NCBI GenBank assembly: GCA_017458005.1 | Contig: JAFTGH010000030.1 | Location: forward strand, 1 to 62,194 | DNA length: 62,194 nucleotides | Direction of reading: 5' to 3' | DNA from: Prevotella sp. | Lineage (GTDB): Bacteria > Bacteroidota > Bacteroidia > Bacteroidales > Bacteroidaceae | Shown here: piece after piece, positions 9,488-17,733 of the stretch | Numbering within the stretch: the first letter of the stretch is position 1 | How the letters are laid out: each line of letters opens with the position of its first letter | Notes under the pieces: model-generated | Told to the model about the DNA's origin: nothing | The model's input: only the letters and a program-made list of their open reading frames with translations | Database searches by the model: none | Program-made: the position numbers and the translations under genes

Positions 9488-9542
9488 TGTAAAAATGAAA
9501 CGATACCAATCTTTATTTTTTAAATTCTTTAATTTTTACATT
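9470..9542. repeat. Word AATGTAAAAAT: two direct copies and one inverted copy around a start codon
   Basis: AATGTAAAAAT occurs at 9470-9480 and 9486-9496, and its exact reverse complement at 9532-9542. The second direct copy contains the first two bases of the S41 protease ATG, and the inverted copy is inside the gene, so an 11-bp hairpin stem could enclose the start codon. Confidence 0.9.
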
Positions 9543-10520
9543 GCCGCCATACTGATGGCGGCCTGCATCTTCGAGGACGAGCGTCCTGATACACCGTCAG
9601 GCAATTTCGAAGCATTATGGCAGATTATCGATGAGCATTATTGTTTCTTCGCTTATAAACAACATGAGTACGGACTTGACTGGCAGGAAGTCTATAATAA
9701 ATATAAGGTACGCGTAAATGAAAAGATGACGGAGACGCAACTCTTTGAGGTTCTCTGTGACATGCTTGCCGAACTGCGCGACGGACACGTTAACCTCTCT
9801 ACGAGTTATGACTACGGACGCTATTGGACGTGGCAGGAGGCTTATCCCAAGAATTTCAGCGACAGCCTGTCACGTATCTATATGGGAACAGACTATAAGA
9901 TTGCCAGTGGAATGAAATACAGGGTATTGGACGATAATATCGGCTATATCCGCTATGAGTCTTGTCAAGATCCTATTGGTGAGGGTAATTTGGACGATGT
10001 CCTCGCCTACTTCGCCCTTTGTCAGGGTATCATTATTGACATCCGTAACAATGGTGGAGGCGACTTGACGAACGCTGAAAAACTGGCTGCCCGCTTTGTC
10101 CATGAGAAAACACTGGTGGGGTATATGCAGCACAAGACGGGAAAGGGGCATGACGACTTCAGCGATATGGAGGCACAATACTTAGAACCGTCAAGTAATA
10201 TCCGTTGGCATAAACCCGTATGTGTGCTGACCAACCGCTCCGTATTTAGTGCCGCCAACGAGTTTACCTCCATGATGCATGCACTACCCAACGTCAAGAT
10301 TGTAGGCGACCATACAGGTGGTGGCTCTGGAATGCCTATGAGTAGTAGTCTGCCTAACGGATGGAGCGTCCGTTACTCTGCCTGTCCTATGTATGACAAA
10401 AACAAACAGCAAACAGAGTTTGGTATTGAACCAGACTATAACGTGCAACTGACCGATGAGGATACAAGGAAAGGAATTGATACGATTATCGAGGCGGCAA
10501 GGAAAATAATTGCCAAATAA
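9495..10520 (+). CDS. S41-family serine peptidase, lipoprotein
   Basis: A 341-residue protein with a short hydrophobic N-terminus ending MAAC, a lipoprotein cleavage site, so it is probably anchored in the cell envelope. Residues about 30-110 form the tricorn-like N-terminal region; GIIIDIRNNGGGDL and SVFSAANEF are the S41 core, with the latter serine the likely nucleophile, and GDHTGGGSG follows. Unlike CtpA-type proteases I see no obvious PDZ domain. The start codon is embedded in a repeat word, and translation may be coupled to the DUF3316 gene ending 7 bases earlier. Confidence 0.88.
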   Translation: MKRYQSLFFKFFNFYIAAILMAACIFEDERPDTPSGNFEALWQIIDEHYCFFAYKQHEYGLDWQEVYNKYKVRVNEKMTETQLFEVLCDMLAELRDGHVNLSTSYDYGRYWTWQEAYPKNFSDSLSRIYMGTDYKIASGMKYRVLDDNIGYIRYESCQDPIGEGNLDDVLAYFALCQGIIIDIRNNGGGDLTNAEKLAARFVHEKTLVGYMQHKTGKGHDDFSDMEAQYLEPSSNIRWHKPVCVLTNRSVFSAANEFTSMMHALPNVKIVGDHTGGGSGMPMSSSLPNGWSVRYSACPMYDKNKQQTEFGIEPDYNVQLTDEDTRKGIDTIIEAARKIIAK

Positions 10521-10522
10521 AT

Positions 10523-10553
10523 TTTGTAATATTCTTTTTTTATCGTACCTTTG
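10523..10553 (+). promoter_or_regulatory. Promoter for the tRNA-Leu/tRNA-Val pair
   Basis: TTTG at 10523-10526, a 19-base spacer and TACCTTTG at 10546-10553 form a near-consensus Bacteroidota promoter, 36 bases before the first tRNA. Confidence 0.8.
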
Positions 10554-10589
10554 CATCCGCAAACGACAGAAGCGTCTTAAAAGGGATGA

Positions 10590-10671
10590 GCGCCTGTGGC
10601 GGAATTGGTAGACGCGCTAGACTTAGGATCTAGTGTTTCGCGACGTGCAGGTTCGAGTCCTGTCAGGCGCA
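10590..10671 (+). tRNA. tRNA-Leu(TAG)
   Basis: The acceptor stem GCGCCTG pairs with CAGGCGC, the discriminator is A at 10671. The anticodon stem CTAGA/TCTAG holds loop CTTAGGA with anticodon TAG, and the T arm contains GGTTCGAGTCC. A long variable arm is present, as expected for leucine tRNA. CCA is not encoded. Confidence 0.97.
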
Positions 10672-10674
10672 CTT

Positions 10675-10740
10675 AAAGGTAAAAAAGTAAAAAGGTAAAA
10701 AGGTAAAAAAGGTAAAAAGTAAAAAAGTAAAAAGGTAAAA
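10675..10740 (+). repeat. GTAAAAA stutter array between two tRNA genes
   Basis: About 65 bases made almost only of the words GGTAAAAA, AGTAAAAA and GGTAAAAAA in irregular order. It fills the whole gap between tRNA-Leu and tRNA-Val. Similar words occur at 23630-23658 and 59435-59460 (opposite strand). Confidence 0.95.
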
Positions 10741-10814
10741 GTCGGCATAGCTCAGTTGGTTAGAGTATCACCTTGACATGGTGGGGGTCCTTGGTCCGAA
10801 TCCAAGTGTCGACA
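10741..10814 (+). tRNA. tRNA-Val(GAC)
   Basis: Acceptor GTCGGCA pairs with TGTCGAC (one G-U), discriminator A at 10814. The anticodon loop TTGACAT gives anticodon GAC. D arm and T arm (GGTCCGAATCC) are normal; CCA is not encoded. Confidence 0.95.
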
Positions 10815-10818
10815 CAAT

Positions 10819-10851
10819 AAAAGGAGCAGCCTTAAGAGGTTGCTCCTTTTT
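10819..10851 (+). terminator. Intrinsic terminator after tRNA-Val
   Basis: A perfect 10-bp stem, AAAAGGAGCA at 10819-10828 with TGCTCCTTTT at 10841-10850, followed by T. It closes the tRNA transcript. Confidence 0.85.
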
Positions 10852-10931
10852 ATATGTACAAGCAAAATGCTTATTTTACATTACCTACTTTAACTAAGTA
10901 TTGACTTTCAGTCGATACCTTGCTACACTCG

Positions 10932-10959
10932 GACTTGCTCATGCAAAGCATGGCAAGTC
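10932..10959. repeat. Palindrome overlapping the asd stop codon
   Basis: GACTTGC (10932-10938) and GCAAGTC (10953-10959) enclose ATGC and GCAT, giving an 11-bp interrupted hairpin. It supplies the last codons and stop of asd on the minus strand and may also act in termination or mRNA stability. Confidence 0.8.
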
Positions 10960-11961
10960 TCTCGTTTGCACCAGGTATTCTCCTATCTGAACTGCATTCA
11001 GAGCAGCACCCTTACGTATCTGGTCACCAGAGAGCCAGAAGGTAAGACCATTCTCATCAGAGAGGTCCTTGCGCACACGTCCTACATAGACATCATCCTT
11101 ACCTGCAGTCTCCAACGGCATCGGATAAACAAGGTTGGCTGGATCGTCAACAAGTGTACAACCAGGAGCAGCAGCAATCGCTTTCTGTGCCTCTTCGACA
11201 CTGATAGGACGCTCCGTTTCAATCCATACACTTTCAGAATGAGAGCGTAAAGAACTGACCCGCACACACATAGCAGAACACTTGGCATCGGTATGCATAA
11301 TCTTCTGTGTCTCGTTATACATCTTCATCTCCTCCTTGGTGTAACCATTAGGCTGGAAAACATCAATCTGAGGGATGACGTTGTATGCTAACTGATGAGG
11401 GAATTTCTTAATCGTTTTAACTTCGCCCTCTTCTACCATTTCCTTATACTGCTGTTGCAGTTCTGCCATAGCAGCGGCACCGGCACCTGAAGCACTCTGA
11501 TAAGAGCTGACATGGATACGCTTGATATGACTCAGTTGCTCCAGCGGCTGTAACACCACAACCATCATGATAGTTGTACAGTTGGGGTTGGCAATGATAC
11601 CACGAGGACGTTTCAACGCATCCTCCGCATTACATTCAGGTACTACCAAGGGTACATCGTCATCCATACGGAAGGCTGAACTATTATCTATCATCACACA
11701 TCCATATTTGGTAATGGTCTCAGCAAACTCCTTCGACGTTCCTGCACCTGCGGAGGTAAAGGCAATATCGATATCTTTGAAGTCGTCGTTATGCTGAAGC
11801 AGTTTTACTGTCAGTTCCTTGCCACGGAAAGTATAAGATCTGCCAGCACTACGCTCTGAGCCGAACAATACCAACTCATCCATGGGGAAATTTCTCTGGT
11901 CGAGGATTCTCAAGAACTCCTGGCCTACGGCACCTGAGGCACCTACTATTGCAACTTTCAT
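10939..11961 (-). CDS. asd: Aspartate-semialdehyde dehydrogenase
   Basis: A 340-residue cytosolic enzyme that reduces aspartyl-4-phosphate to aspartate semialdehyde with NADPH, feeding lysine/diaminopimelate, threonine and methionine synthesis. The NADP-binding [15 protein letters not shown], the catalytic cysteine in NPNCTTI and the [10 protein letters not shown] loop are visible. The C-terminal tail RDLPCFA is encoded by a palindrome that also carries the stop, so the end of the protein looks secondarily altered compared with the conserved part that ends near EYLV. It has its own promoter and is not in an operon here. Confidence 0.95.
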   Translation of the reverse strand: MKVAIVGASGAVGQEFLRILDQRNFPMDELVLFGSERSAGRSYTFRGKELTVKLLQHNDDFKDIDIAFTSAGAGTSKEFAETITKYGCVMIDNSSAFRMDDDVPLVVPECNAEDALKRPRGIIANPNCTTIMMVVVLQPLEQLSHIKRIHVSSYQSASGAGAAAMAELQQQYKEMVEEGEVKTIKKFPHQLAYNVIPQIDVFQPNGYTKEEMKMYNETQKIMHTDAKCSAMCVRVSSLRSHSESVWIETERPISVEEAQKAIAAAPGCTLVDDPANLVYPMPLETAGKDDVYVGRVRKDLSDENGLTFWLSGDQIRKGAALNAVQIGEYLVQTRDLPCFA

Positions 11962-11996
11962 CTCTCTAAATTTTTCCTTTTATACTAATTTGGCTG

Positions 11997-12027
11997 CGAA
12001 GGTACGAAGAATTTTTGATATGACAAA
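11997..12027 (-). promoter_or_regulatory. Promoter of asd
   Basis: On the minus strand TTTG (12024-12027), a 19-base spacer and TACCTTCG (11997-12004), one mismatch from TAnnTTTG, lie about 36 bases before the asd ATG. Confidence 0.7.
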
Positions 12028-12108
12028 GAATAGGAAAGAAAAATCTCATTGTCATGAAGTGATAACATCCAATATTGGATTACCAAGAAAGATTGGTTCC
12101 CTATCGGA

Positions 12109-14445
12109 TTACAATTTCACCTGTATCTCCTTACCCTCATAGCTGACTATCTGACGCTGTCCGTCAGGAAGGACGATGGTGAACTGGCGTTTCTGTAGCA
12201 TACCAGGATAATCACCCTTCCTCTGACTAATCGTCAGTATCTTCGACTTGTCATTCCACTGGAAGGTGATAGTACTATAGACACCCTTCTCATAGTTGTA
12301 GTTGTCGCCTTCATCCTCATACAGCACAAACGAACCGTCAGCACCAGGATAGACACGCAGCTCAAGGTTATCCCAAGGCTTCTCACCTACATACTGCATC
12401 TCAGGACCAAGCGGCAGAATGCTGCCTGCACGTACATACATCGGCACTTGATCGAGCGTTGCTTGTATCGTTACACTCTGTCCACCCTTCATGCGTGTAT
12501 TCGTCCAGAAGTCATACCAGTCAGTGCCTTGCGGCAGGTATTTCGTGACTGTCTTTGACTGCGACCAATCCACATCTTCATTTTTATTTTCTTTCATTTT
12601 TACATTATTCCTGTCCCAGCCCGTCATTGCATCCTCCTTGATGATTTGCTCTTCCGTATACAAAGGATTGACAATAGGAGCTGCAAGGATACTACGTCCG
12701 AACATCAACTCATCCGTCATGTCCCACACACGCTTGTCGGCAGCGAAGTCACTGAACAACGGACGGATATAACTCTCGTTATTACTCGTTACCTGCCAAG
12801 CCGTACTATATAAATAAGGTATTAGACGATAGCGCAGGCGGATCATCTTCTCGATAGCATCATAGACAGGCTCACCCTTTTTACCAAACTGCCATATCTC
12901 ACGAGGCGCATCAGCACCATGGCTGCGGAATACAGGAGTAAAGAGTCCATACTGCATCCAGCGCACATACAACTCCTGATACTGTGGATTCTGAGGTGCA
13001 GAGCCTGGGCCCTTGGTGTTATAGGCATTACAGAAGAAGCCACCGATATCTGTATTGAAATTAGGATTACCTGTCAACGAGAAACTCATTCCTGCAGGCA
13101 CCTGCTTACGCAGCATATCCCATGAGGATGCTACATCACCACTCCACATGTTCGAACCATAATGCTGTTGACCTGCATACGACGAGCGCGTCATGATGAA
13201 GACACGCTTAGGAGAGTTCGGATAATCCCTGCGCTGCGACTGATAGATACCACGTACAGTTTCCAATGGGAAGGCATTACGCAGTGAACGCCATGTCCCA
13301 CCATAGACAGGATGCTGATAGTCACTCTCACGCGGATTAAAGAAGTCGGGATCAGTAGAATCCATCCACCATGCATCCGTGCCATAGTCATACAATGTTT
13401 TCAGATACTTCCAATAGATATTACGCGCCACAGGACTAAAGGCATCATACACCTTCACCCCCGACGGATAATCCATACGTGGAGGCCAGATATGTGAGAG
13501 ACCACTCTGCGGCCATGTCTCAAAAGGCATCAGCAATCCTTTCTCATTGAGTTCACGGAACTGTTGTGTCTGTGGTCCGAAACTCGCCCATATCGAAATC
13601 ATGAAGTGCGCATGCTTTGCATGGACATTCTTAATCATCTGCGGTCCATTGGCGAAATCTTCTGACAGGAAGTCCATCGCATTCCATAGATAGTTGCTTC
13701 CCCAGTACTGCCAATCCTGAATGATTCCGTCAAGAGGCACTTGCAACGCACGATACTTATCAACGATGCTCTCCGTTTCTGCAGCCGTCTTATAACGCTC
13801 CTTCGACTGCCAAAAACCGTAGGTCCACAATGGGAACATGGGAACATCACCAGAGAGATGGCGCATCTGGGCTACCACGCCATCGGCAGAGCCACCATAC
13901 ATGAAATAATAGTCGATACCCTCGCCTACCTCTGAGGTAAACGACATCCCATTGGCATCGTCATCAAACTGCGTCGGCGAATAATTCTCCCAATAGATAC
14001 CCCAGCCCTTGATGCTCTGCAACACGTTCTGGAAATCCTCGAGGTTCGACTGTTCCATGCGCTTATGCTCACCACGACGATTCATCTTCCCATTCTGTAT
14101 CGTACCGAGACCATAGACAGCCTCATCCTTATCAAGCATGAAAGTCTGGCGCACCTTGGACACATCACAACTCTTCTCGCGAAGCAACACCTTTCCTTTT
14201 GCTGTCAGGAAGGTCAGATTACCATTTGCATCCTGTCTGACAGTCAGTTCGCTGCTCTTCCACAGACCATGAGTCATCGAACATTGAACATTCTCTGGTT
14301 TAGCAATTACTACCAACGACTTCGTGGGTTGACCTTTCACCACATGCACGATACGTGGTGTCATAAACTCTATCTTCACATCCTGTGCCCTACTAGTCAT
14401 GACCAGTCCACAGCACAACATCAATGACAGGAATACTCTTTTCAT
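12109..14445 (-). CDS. Glycoside hydrolase family 31, alpha-xylosidase/alpha-glucosidase-like
   Basis: A 778-residue secreted or periplasmic glycosidase with signal peptide MKRVFLSLMLCCGLVMTSRA. The GH31 barrel shows the nucleophile D362 in AWWMDSTDPD and the acid/base D437 in MWSGDVASSW; an N-terminal beta domain precedes it and a DUF5110-like beta domain follows. The TDPD form resembles alpha-xylosidase-like members more than maltases, but specificity is inference. It starts 4 bases after the Zn-dehydrogenase ends, so it is the last gene of the sugar operon. Residues around NNVKMKENKNED, encoded near 12580-12610, look like a low-complexity insertion containing the repeat word ATTTTTACATT. 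Confidence 0.92.
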   Translation of the reverse strand: MKRVFLSLMLCCGLVMTSRAQDVKIEFMTPRIVHVVKGQPTKSLVVIAKPENVQCSMTHGLWKSSELTVRQDANGNLTFLTAKGKVLLREKSCDVSKVRQTFMLDKDEAVYGLGTIQNGKMNRRGEHKRMEQSNLEDFQNVLQSIKGWGIYWENYSPTQFDDDANGMSFTSEVGEGIDYYFMYGGSADGVVAQMRHLSGDVPMFPLWTYGFWQSKERYKTAAETESIVDKYRALQVPLDGIIQDWQYWGSNYLWNAMDFLSEDFANGPQMIKNVHAKHAHFMISIWASFGPQTQQFRELNEKGLLMPFETWPQSGLSHIWPPRMDYPSGVKVYDAFSPVARNIYWKYLKTLYDYGTDAWWMDSTDPDFFNPRESDYQHPVYGGTWRSLRNAFPLETVRGIYQSQRRDYPNSPKRVFIMTRSSYAGQQHYGSNMWSGDVASSWDMLRKQVPAGMSFSLTGNPNFNTDIGGFFCNAYNTKGPGSAPQNPQYQELYVRWMQYGLFTPVFRSHGADAPREIWQFGKKGEPVYDAIEKMIRLRYRLIPYLYSTAWQVTSNNESYIRPLFSDFAADKRVWDMTDELMFGRSILAAPIVNPLYTEEQIIKEDAMTGWDRNNVKMKENKNEDVDWSQSKTVTKYLPQGTDWYDFWTNTRMKGGQSVTIQATLDQVPMYVRAGSILPLGPEMQYVGEKPWDNLELRVYPGADGSFVLYEDEGDNYNYEKGVYSTITFQWNDKSKILTISQRKGDYPGMLQKRQFTIVLPDGQRQIVSYEGKEIQVKL

Positions 14446-14449
14446 ATGC

Positions 14450-15469
14450 TTATCGGAAATTGACTAAAATACGGAACACTTTACCTGGATTTTCTGTCCA
14501 CTGTTGCATGGCAGCAGAAGCCTCCTCGGGCTTTACTTCATTACTGATGAGACGGTCAACGGGACAAGTACCTTTCTCCAAATAACGGATAACAGCACGG
14601 AAATCGCTGGACTGAGCATTACGTGAGCCTCGGATATCAAGTTCCTTCTGTACGAAATACTTCGTCTGGAACGATACCTCCGACTTTGCATAACCGATAC
14701 ATACAACACGTCCTGTAAAGGCAACCTCATCGACAGCCATGCGATAGGTTACAGGACTGCCTACTGCCTCAATGACCACATCAGGACCGAAACCATCTGT
14801 TATCTCCTGCAGACAAACCTGTACATCGTCCGACATCGTATTAACAGTGTACTTGGCACCCATCTCACGAGCCAGTGCCAGTTTCTCGTCATCGATATCG
14901 GCAGCGATGACAATAGCACCACGCTGGGCAGCACGTACCACAGCACCCATGCCCACCATGCCGCAACCAATCACCATCACAACATCAATATCTGTTACCT
15001 GCGCACGATTAACTGCATGGAAGCCCACACTCATCGGCTCTATCAATGCACTGGTACGGGAAGACAGTGATCCGACAGGGATTATCTTCGTCCAAGGCAG
15101 ACAAAGATACTCACGCATAGCGCCCCAACGCTGGACTCCCAGTGTCTCGTTATTCTGACAGGCATTCACGCGGTCGTTACGACAAGAAGCACACTTGCCA
15201 CAATTGGTATAAGGATTGACTGTCACTGTCATACCAGGAGTCAAGCTTGCAGGCACGTTCTTTCCCACCCTGACAATAGAAGCACCCACCTCATGGCCAG
15301 GCACCACTGGCATCTTCACCATCGGGTTTGCACCACGATACGTGTTCAGGTCACTACCACAAAAACCTACATATTCCATTTTCAAGAGTACTTCCTCATC
15401 GCCCATCTGGGGCTCAGCCATCTCAATAACCTTCATTACCGACGGCTCTACAATCTGTATTGCTTTCAT
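14450..15469 (-). CDS. Zinc-dependent alcohol dehydrogenase, probable L-galactonate 5-dehydrogenase
   Basis: A 339-residue medium-chain dehydrogenase. GHEVGASIVRVG and GFCGSDLNTYRG carry catalytic-zinc ligands, CGKCASCRNDRVNAC the structural zinc site, and VIGCGMVGMGAVVRAAQRGA the Rossmann fold. By gene order with the neighbouring reductase, lactonase-like hydrolase and FucP-like symporter, it matches the dehydrogenase that turns L-galactonate into D-tagaturonate in Bacteroides vulgatus. That step is inference from synteny; a general polyol dehydrogenase is the alternative. It is 6 bases from the transporter and 4 from GH31. Confidence 0.85.
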   Translation of the reverse strand: MKAIQIVEPSVMKVIEMAEPQMGDEEVLLKMEYVGFCGSDLNTYRGANPMVKMPVVPGHEVGASIVRVGKNVPASLTPGMTVTVNPYTNCGKCASCRNDRVNACQNNETLGVQRWGAMREYLCLPWTKIIPVGSLSSRTSALIEPMSVGFHAVNRAQVTDIDVVMVIGCGMVGMGAVVRAAQRGAIVIAADIDDEKLALAREMGAKYTVNTMSDDVQVCLQEITDGFGPDVVIEAVGSPVTYRMAVDEVAFTGRVVCIGYAKSEVSFQTKYFVQKELDIRGSRNAQSSDFRAVIRYLEKGTCPVDRLISNEVKPEEASAAMQQWTENPGKVFRILVNFR

Positions 15470-15475
15470 ATATAT

Positions 15476-16795
15476 TTAGTCTTTATTCTTACTCAAATGA
15501 ACTCTATATCCATAAACGGTCACTATCAGGAAACAGACGAAGGGCAGGATAAACGAGACATTCGTGGCTGGGAAGTCACCAAATACTGTTCCCTTGTCAA
15601 TAATCATCGCCTGAAGCGGGGGAAGCACGGAACCTCCAAGGATGGCCATAATCAGTCCTGCGGCTCCAAACTTCGCCTCGTCGCCCAAGCCTTTGAGGGC
15701 AATAGCATAAATGGTCGGGAACATCAGCGACATACAACCACTGACACATACGAGGCAATAGATACCCATACGATTCTGGAAAACGATTACTCCTACTGTG
15801 AATATCATGGCAAGAATGCCAAAGATACTCAATAACACAGCGGGCTTCAACCATTTCATCAGGAAGGTTGCTATGAAACGAGAGCAGATGAAAAAGATCA
15901 TCGCATAGATATTGAACTGCTGTGACAATACCTCTGCCGCCTGTTCTTCCATCCCCTCTGCCATAAATACCCGTGTACCATATTGGATAATGAAGGTCCA
16001 ACACATTATCTGGGCTCCCACATAAAAGAACTGTGCAATGACTCCCTCCCGATAGCGTTTCATTGACACAAGTTTCTTCAGGGTAGTCATAATATGGATA
16101 TCATGGTTCTGGTCACCATTCTTTGGCATCTTCGTGAAGAGGATAATGAGGAACATCACGATAATGACGGCTCCGATAGCAAGATAGGGAGAGATCAATA
16201 TGTCGAGGTCAGCATTCTTCAATGCTTCAAATTCTGAATCATCCAACATTGCACGCTCACTGCTGTTCAGCGGATTCAACTTCGCCTGAATGTAGTTCAT
16301 CGCCACATACATACCAATGATGGAGCCACAAGGATTGAAGCACTGTGCCAGATTCAGTCGTCGTGCAGCTGTATCCTTAGAACCCATCGTCAGGATATAT
16401 GGATTACAGGAGGTCTCCAAGAAAGACAGTCCACAGGTCATAATAAAATAGGCGACCAAGAAACAGCCATAGAGACCGATGCTCTTGGAAGGGAAGAAGA
16501 GTAAGGCGCCGGCGGCATACAGTCCCAACCCCATCAGGACACCTGCCTTATAGGAATATTTACGAATGAAGATTGCAGCAGGGAAAGCCATTGCGAAATA
16601 ACCGCCATAGAAGGCAACCTGTACCAATGAGCCGTCTGTGACGTTCATCCGGAATATCTTTGAAAACGCCTTGACCATCGGATTGGTGATGTCGTTGGCA
16701 AAGCCCCAAAGGGCAAAACAAAATGTCACGAGGATAAACGGCAGGAGAAGACTCACACCATCCTTCGTAATCAGAGATGATTGTTGTTTTTCCAT
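15476..16795 (-). CDS. FucP-like sugar:H+ symporter (MFS)
   Basis: A 439-residue, 12-helix major facilitator of the L-fucose permease group. LPFILVTFCFALWGFANDITNPMV in the first helix and the LETSCNPYI segment near helix 5 are characteristic of FucP relatives. It lies between the amidohydrolase and the Zn-dehydrogenase, suggesting that it brings in the hexose (L-galactose or a related 6-deoxysugar) that the operon oxidises. L-galactose and L-fucose have the same stereochemistry, so a FucP relative is a natural carrier for either. Confidence 0.9.
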   Translation of the reverse strand: MEKQQSSLITKDGVSLLLPFILVTFCFALWGFANDITNPMVKAFSKIFRMNVTDGSLVQVAFYGGYFAMAFPAAIFIRKYSYKAGVLMGLGLYAAGALLFFPSKSIGLYGCFLVAYFIMTCGLSFLETSCNPYILTMGSKDTAARRLNLAQCFNPCGSIIGMYVAMNYIQAKLNPLNSSERAMLDDSEFEALKNADLDILISPYLAIGAVIIVMFLIILFTKMPKNGDQNHDIHIMTTLKKLVSMKRYREGVIAQFFYVGAQIMCWTFIIQYGTRVFMAEGMEEQAAEVLSQQFNIYAMIFFICSRFIATFLMKWLKPAVLLSIFGILAMIFTVGVIVFQNRMGIYCLVCVSGCMSLMFPTIYAIALKGLGDEAKFGAAGLIMAILGGSVLPPLQAMIIDKGTVFGDFPATNVSFILPFVCFLIVTVYGYRVHLSKNKD

Positions 16796-16821
16796 ATCTC
16801 AATAATTATTCTACTCCATTT

Positions 16822-17733
16822 TCATTCACTCATATTCTTAATATACGGAAGACCGGGTAATTCACCGAAGCCGAAGAACTGCTTGGCATTCCCACCCAAG
16901 AAGAGTCGTTTATCGTTGTCACTGAGTTCTTTTGTCTTCTCAATGAAGTCATACGACATCTTGTATGTGATGGCAGTAATGGTACGAGGATAATCACTAC
17001 CCCACATCAGTTTTTCCATACCTACTAACTCTGCTGCCTCCTTAATAGCGCGGACGGCAGAGGGAAAGGGATAGAACTCATCATTGAAAAGCCATGTAAT
17101 TCCCCCACTTTCAATGTAAACATGCTCATGACGTGCCAATTTGATCTGAGACAACCAACCTGGACGTGTCACCATACCAAAATGGCCGATAGCAATTTTC
17201 AGTTGAGGGCACTCCTGAATGATCTCCTCCATCTGTCCTACCTGTGCATCACCATCCATCAATTCGATACCGAGAATCTTACCACATTCTTCCATTTGGT
17301 GCAGCATTTTAACCATCTCGTCATTAAGGAAATGCAGTGGCAATCGGGCTGCAGGAACTTTAATACCCTTGAAATCCTTCATCAGTCTATCGGCGTGTGC
17401 AGAAAAGCCAGATTCACGACAGTCAGCCATACCAAAGGTAAAGAAGCGATTCGGATAACGCTGTTCTACTTGCAGTAGATAGTCGTTTTGCAATCCATCT
17501 ATGAACTCTTGTGTGACAACGGCAGCCGCTACCTGTGCATAGTCCATATTACTCAAGAAACGCTCTGCCGTATTCTGACCATCCGTCATAAAAGGCGGCA
17601 ACATCTGACGCTCCTCTCCCAAGAACATACTACGGCTGCGATTAGGTTCCAATTGATAAATCGGCAGACCATTTACCTGTGTGTCCTGTGTCAACCACAG
17701 ATGACTATGTGCATCGATTATGAGTTTTTCCAT
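16822..17733 (-). CDS. Amidohydrolase 2 family lactonase, probable L-galactono-1,5-lactonase
   Basis: A 303-residue metal-dependent hydrolase. IDAHSHLWL provides the HxH motif at the start of the barrel, IAIGHFGM and MWGSDYPR supply the later histidine and aspartate. Such proteins in sugar-acid operons open aldonolactones. Its start overlaps the end of the aldo/keto reductase gene by 16 bases, so the two are translationally linked. L-galactono-lactone is the favoured substrate by synteny with Bacteroides vulgatus; L-fuconolactone is the main alternative. Confidence 0.85.
   Translation of the reverse strand: MEKLIIDAHSHLWLTQDTQVNGLPIYQLEPNRSRSMFLGEERQMLPPFMTDGQNTAERFLSNMDYAQVAAAVVTQEFIDGLQNDYLLQVEQRYPNRFFTFGMADCRESGFSAHADRLMKDFKGIKVPAARLPLHFLNDEMVKMLHQMEECGKILGIELMDGDAQVGQMEEIIQECPQLKIAIGHFGMVTRPGWLSQIKLARHEHVYIESGGITWLFNDEFYPFPSAVRAIKEAAELVGMEKLMWGSDYPRTITAITYKMSYDFIEKTKELSDNDKRLFLGGNAKQFFGFGELPGLPYIKNMSE

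Noticed and set aside
10860-10931. Possible small RNA or gene between the tRNA terminator and asd
   Set aside because: Only a weak GACT/AGTC dyad is visible; no promoter box or frame.
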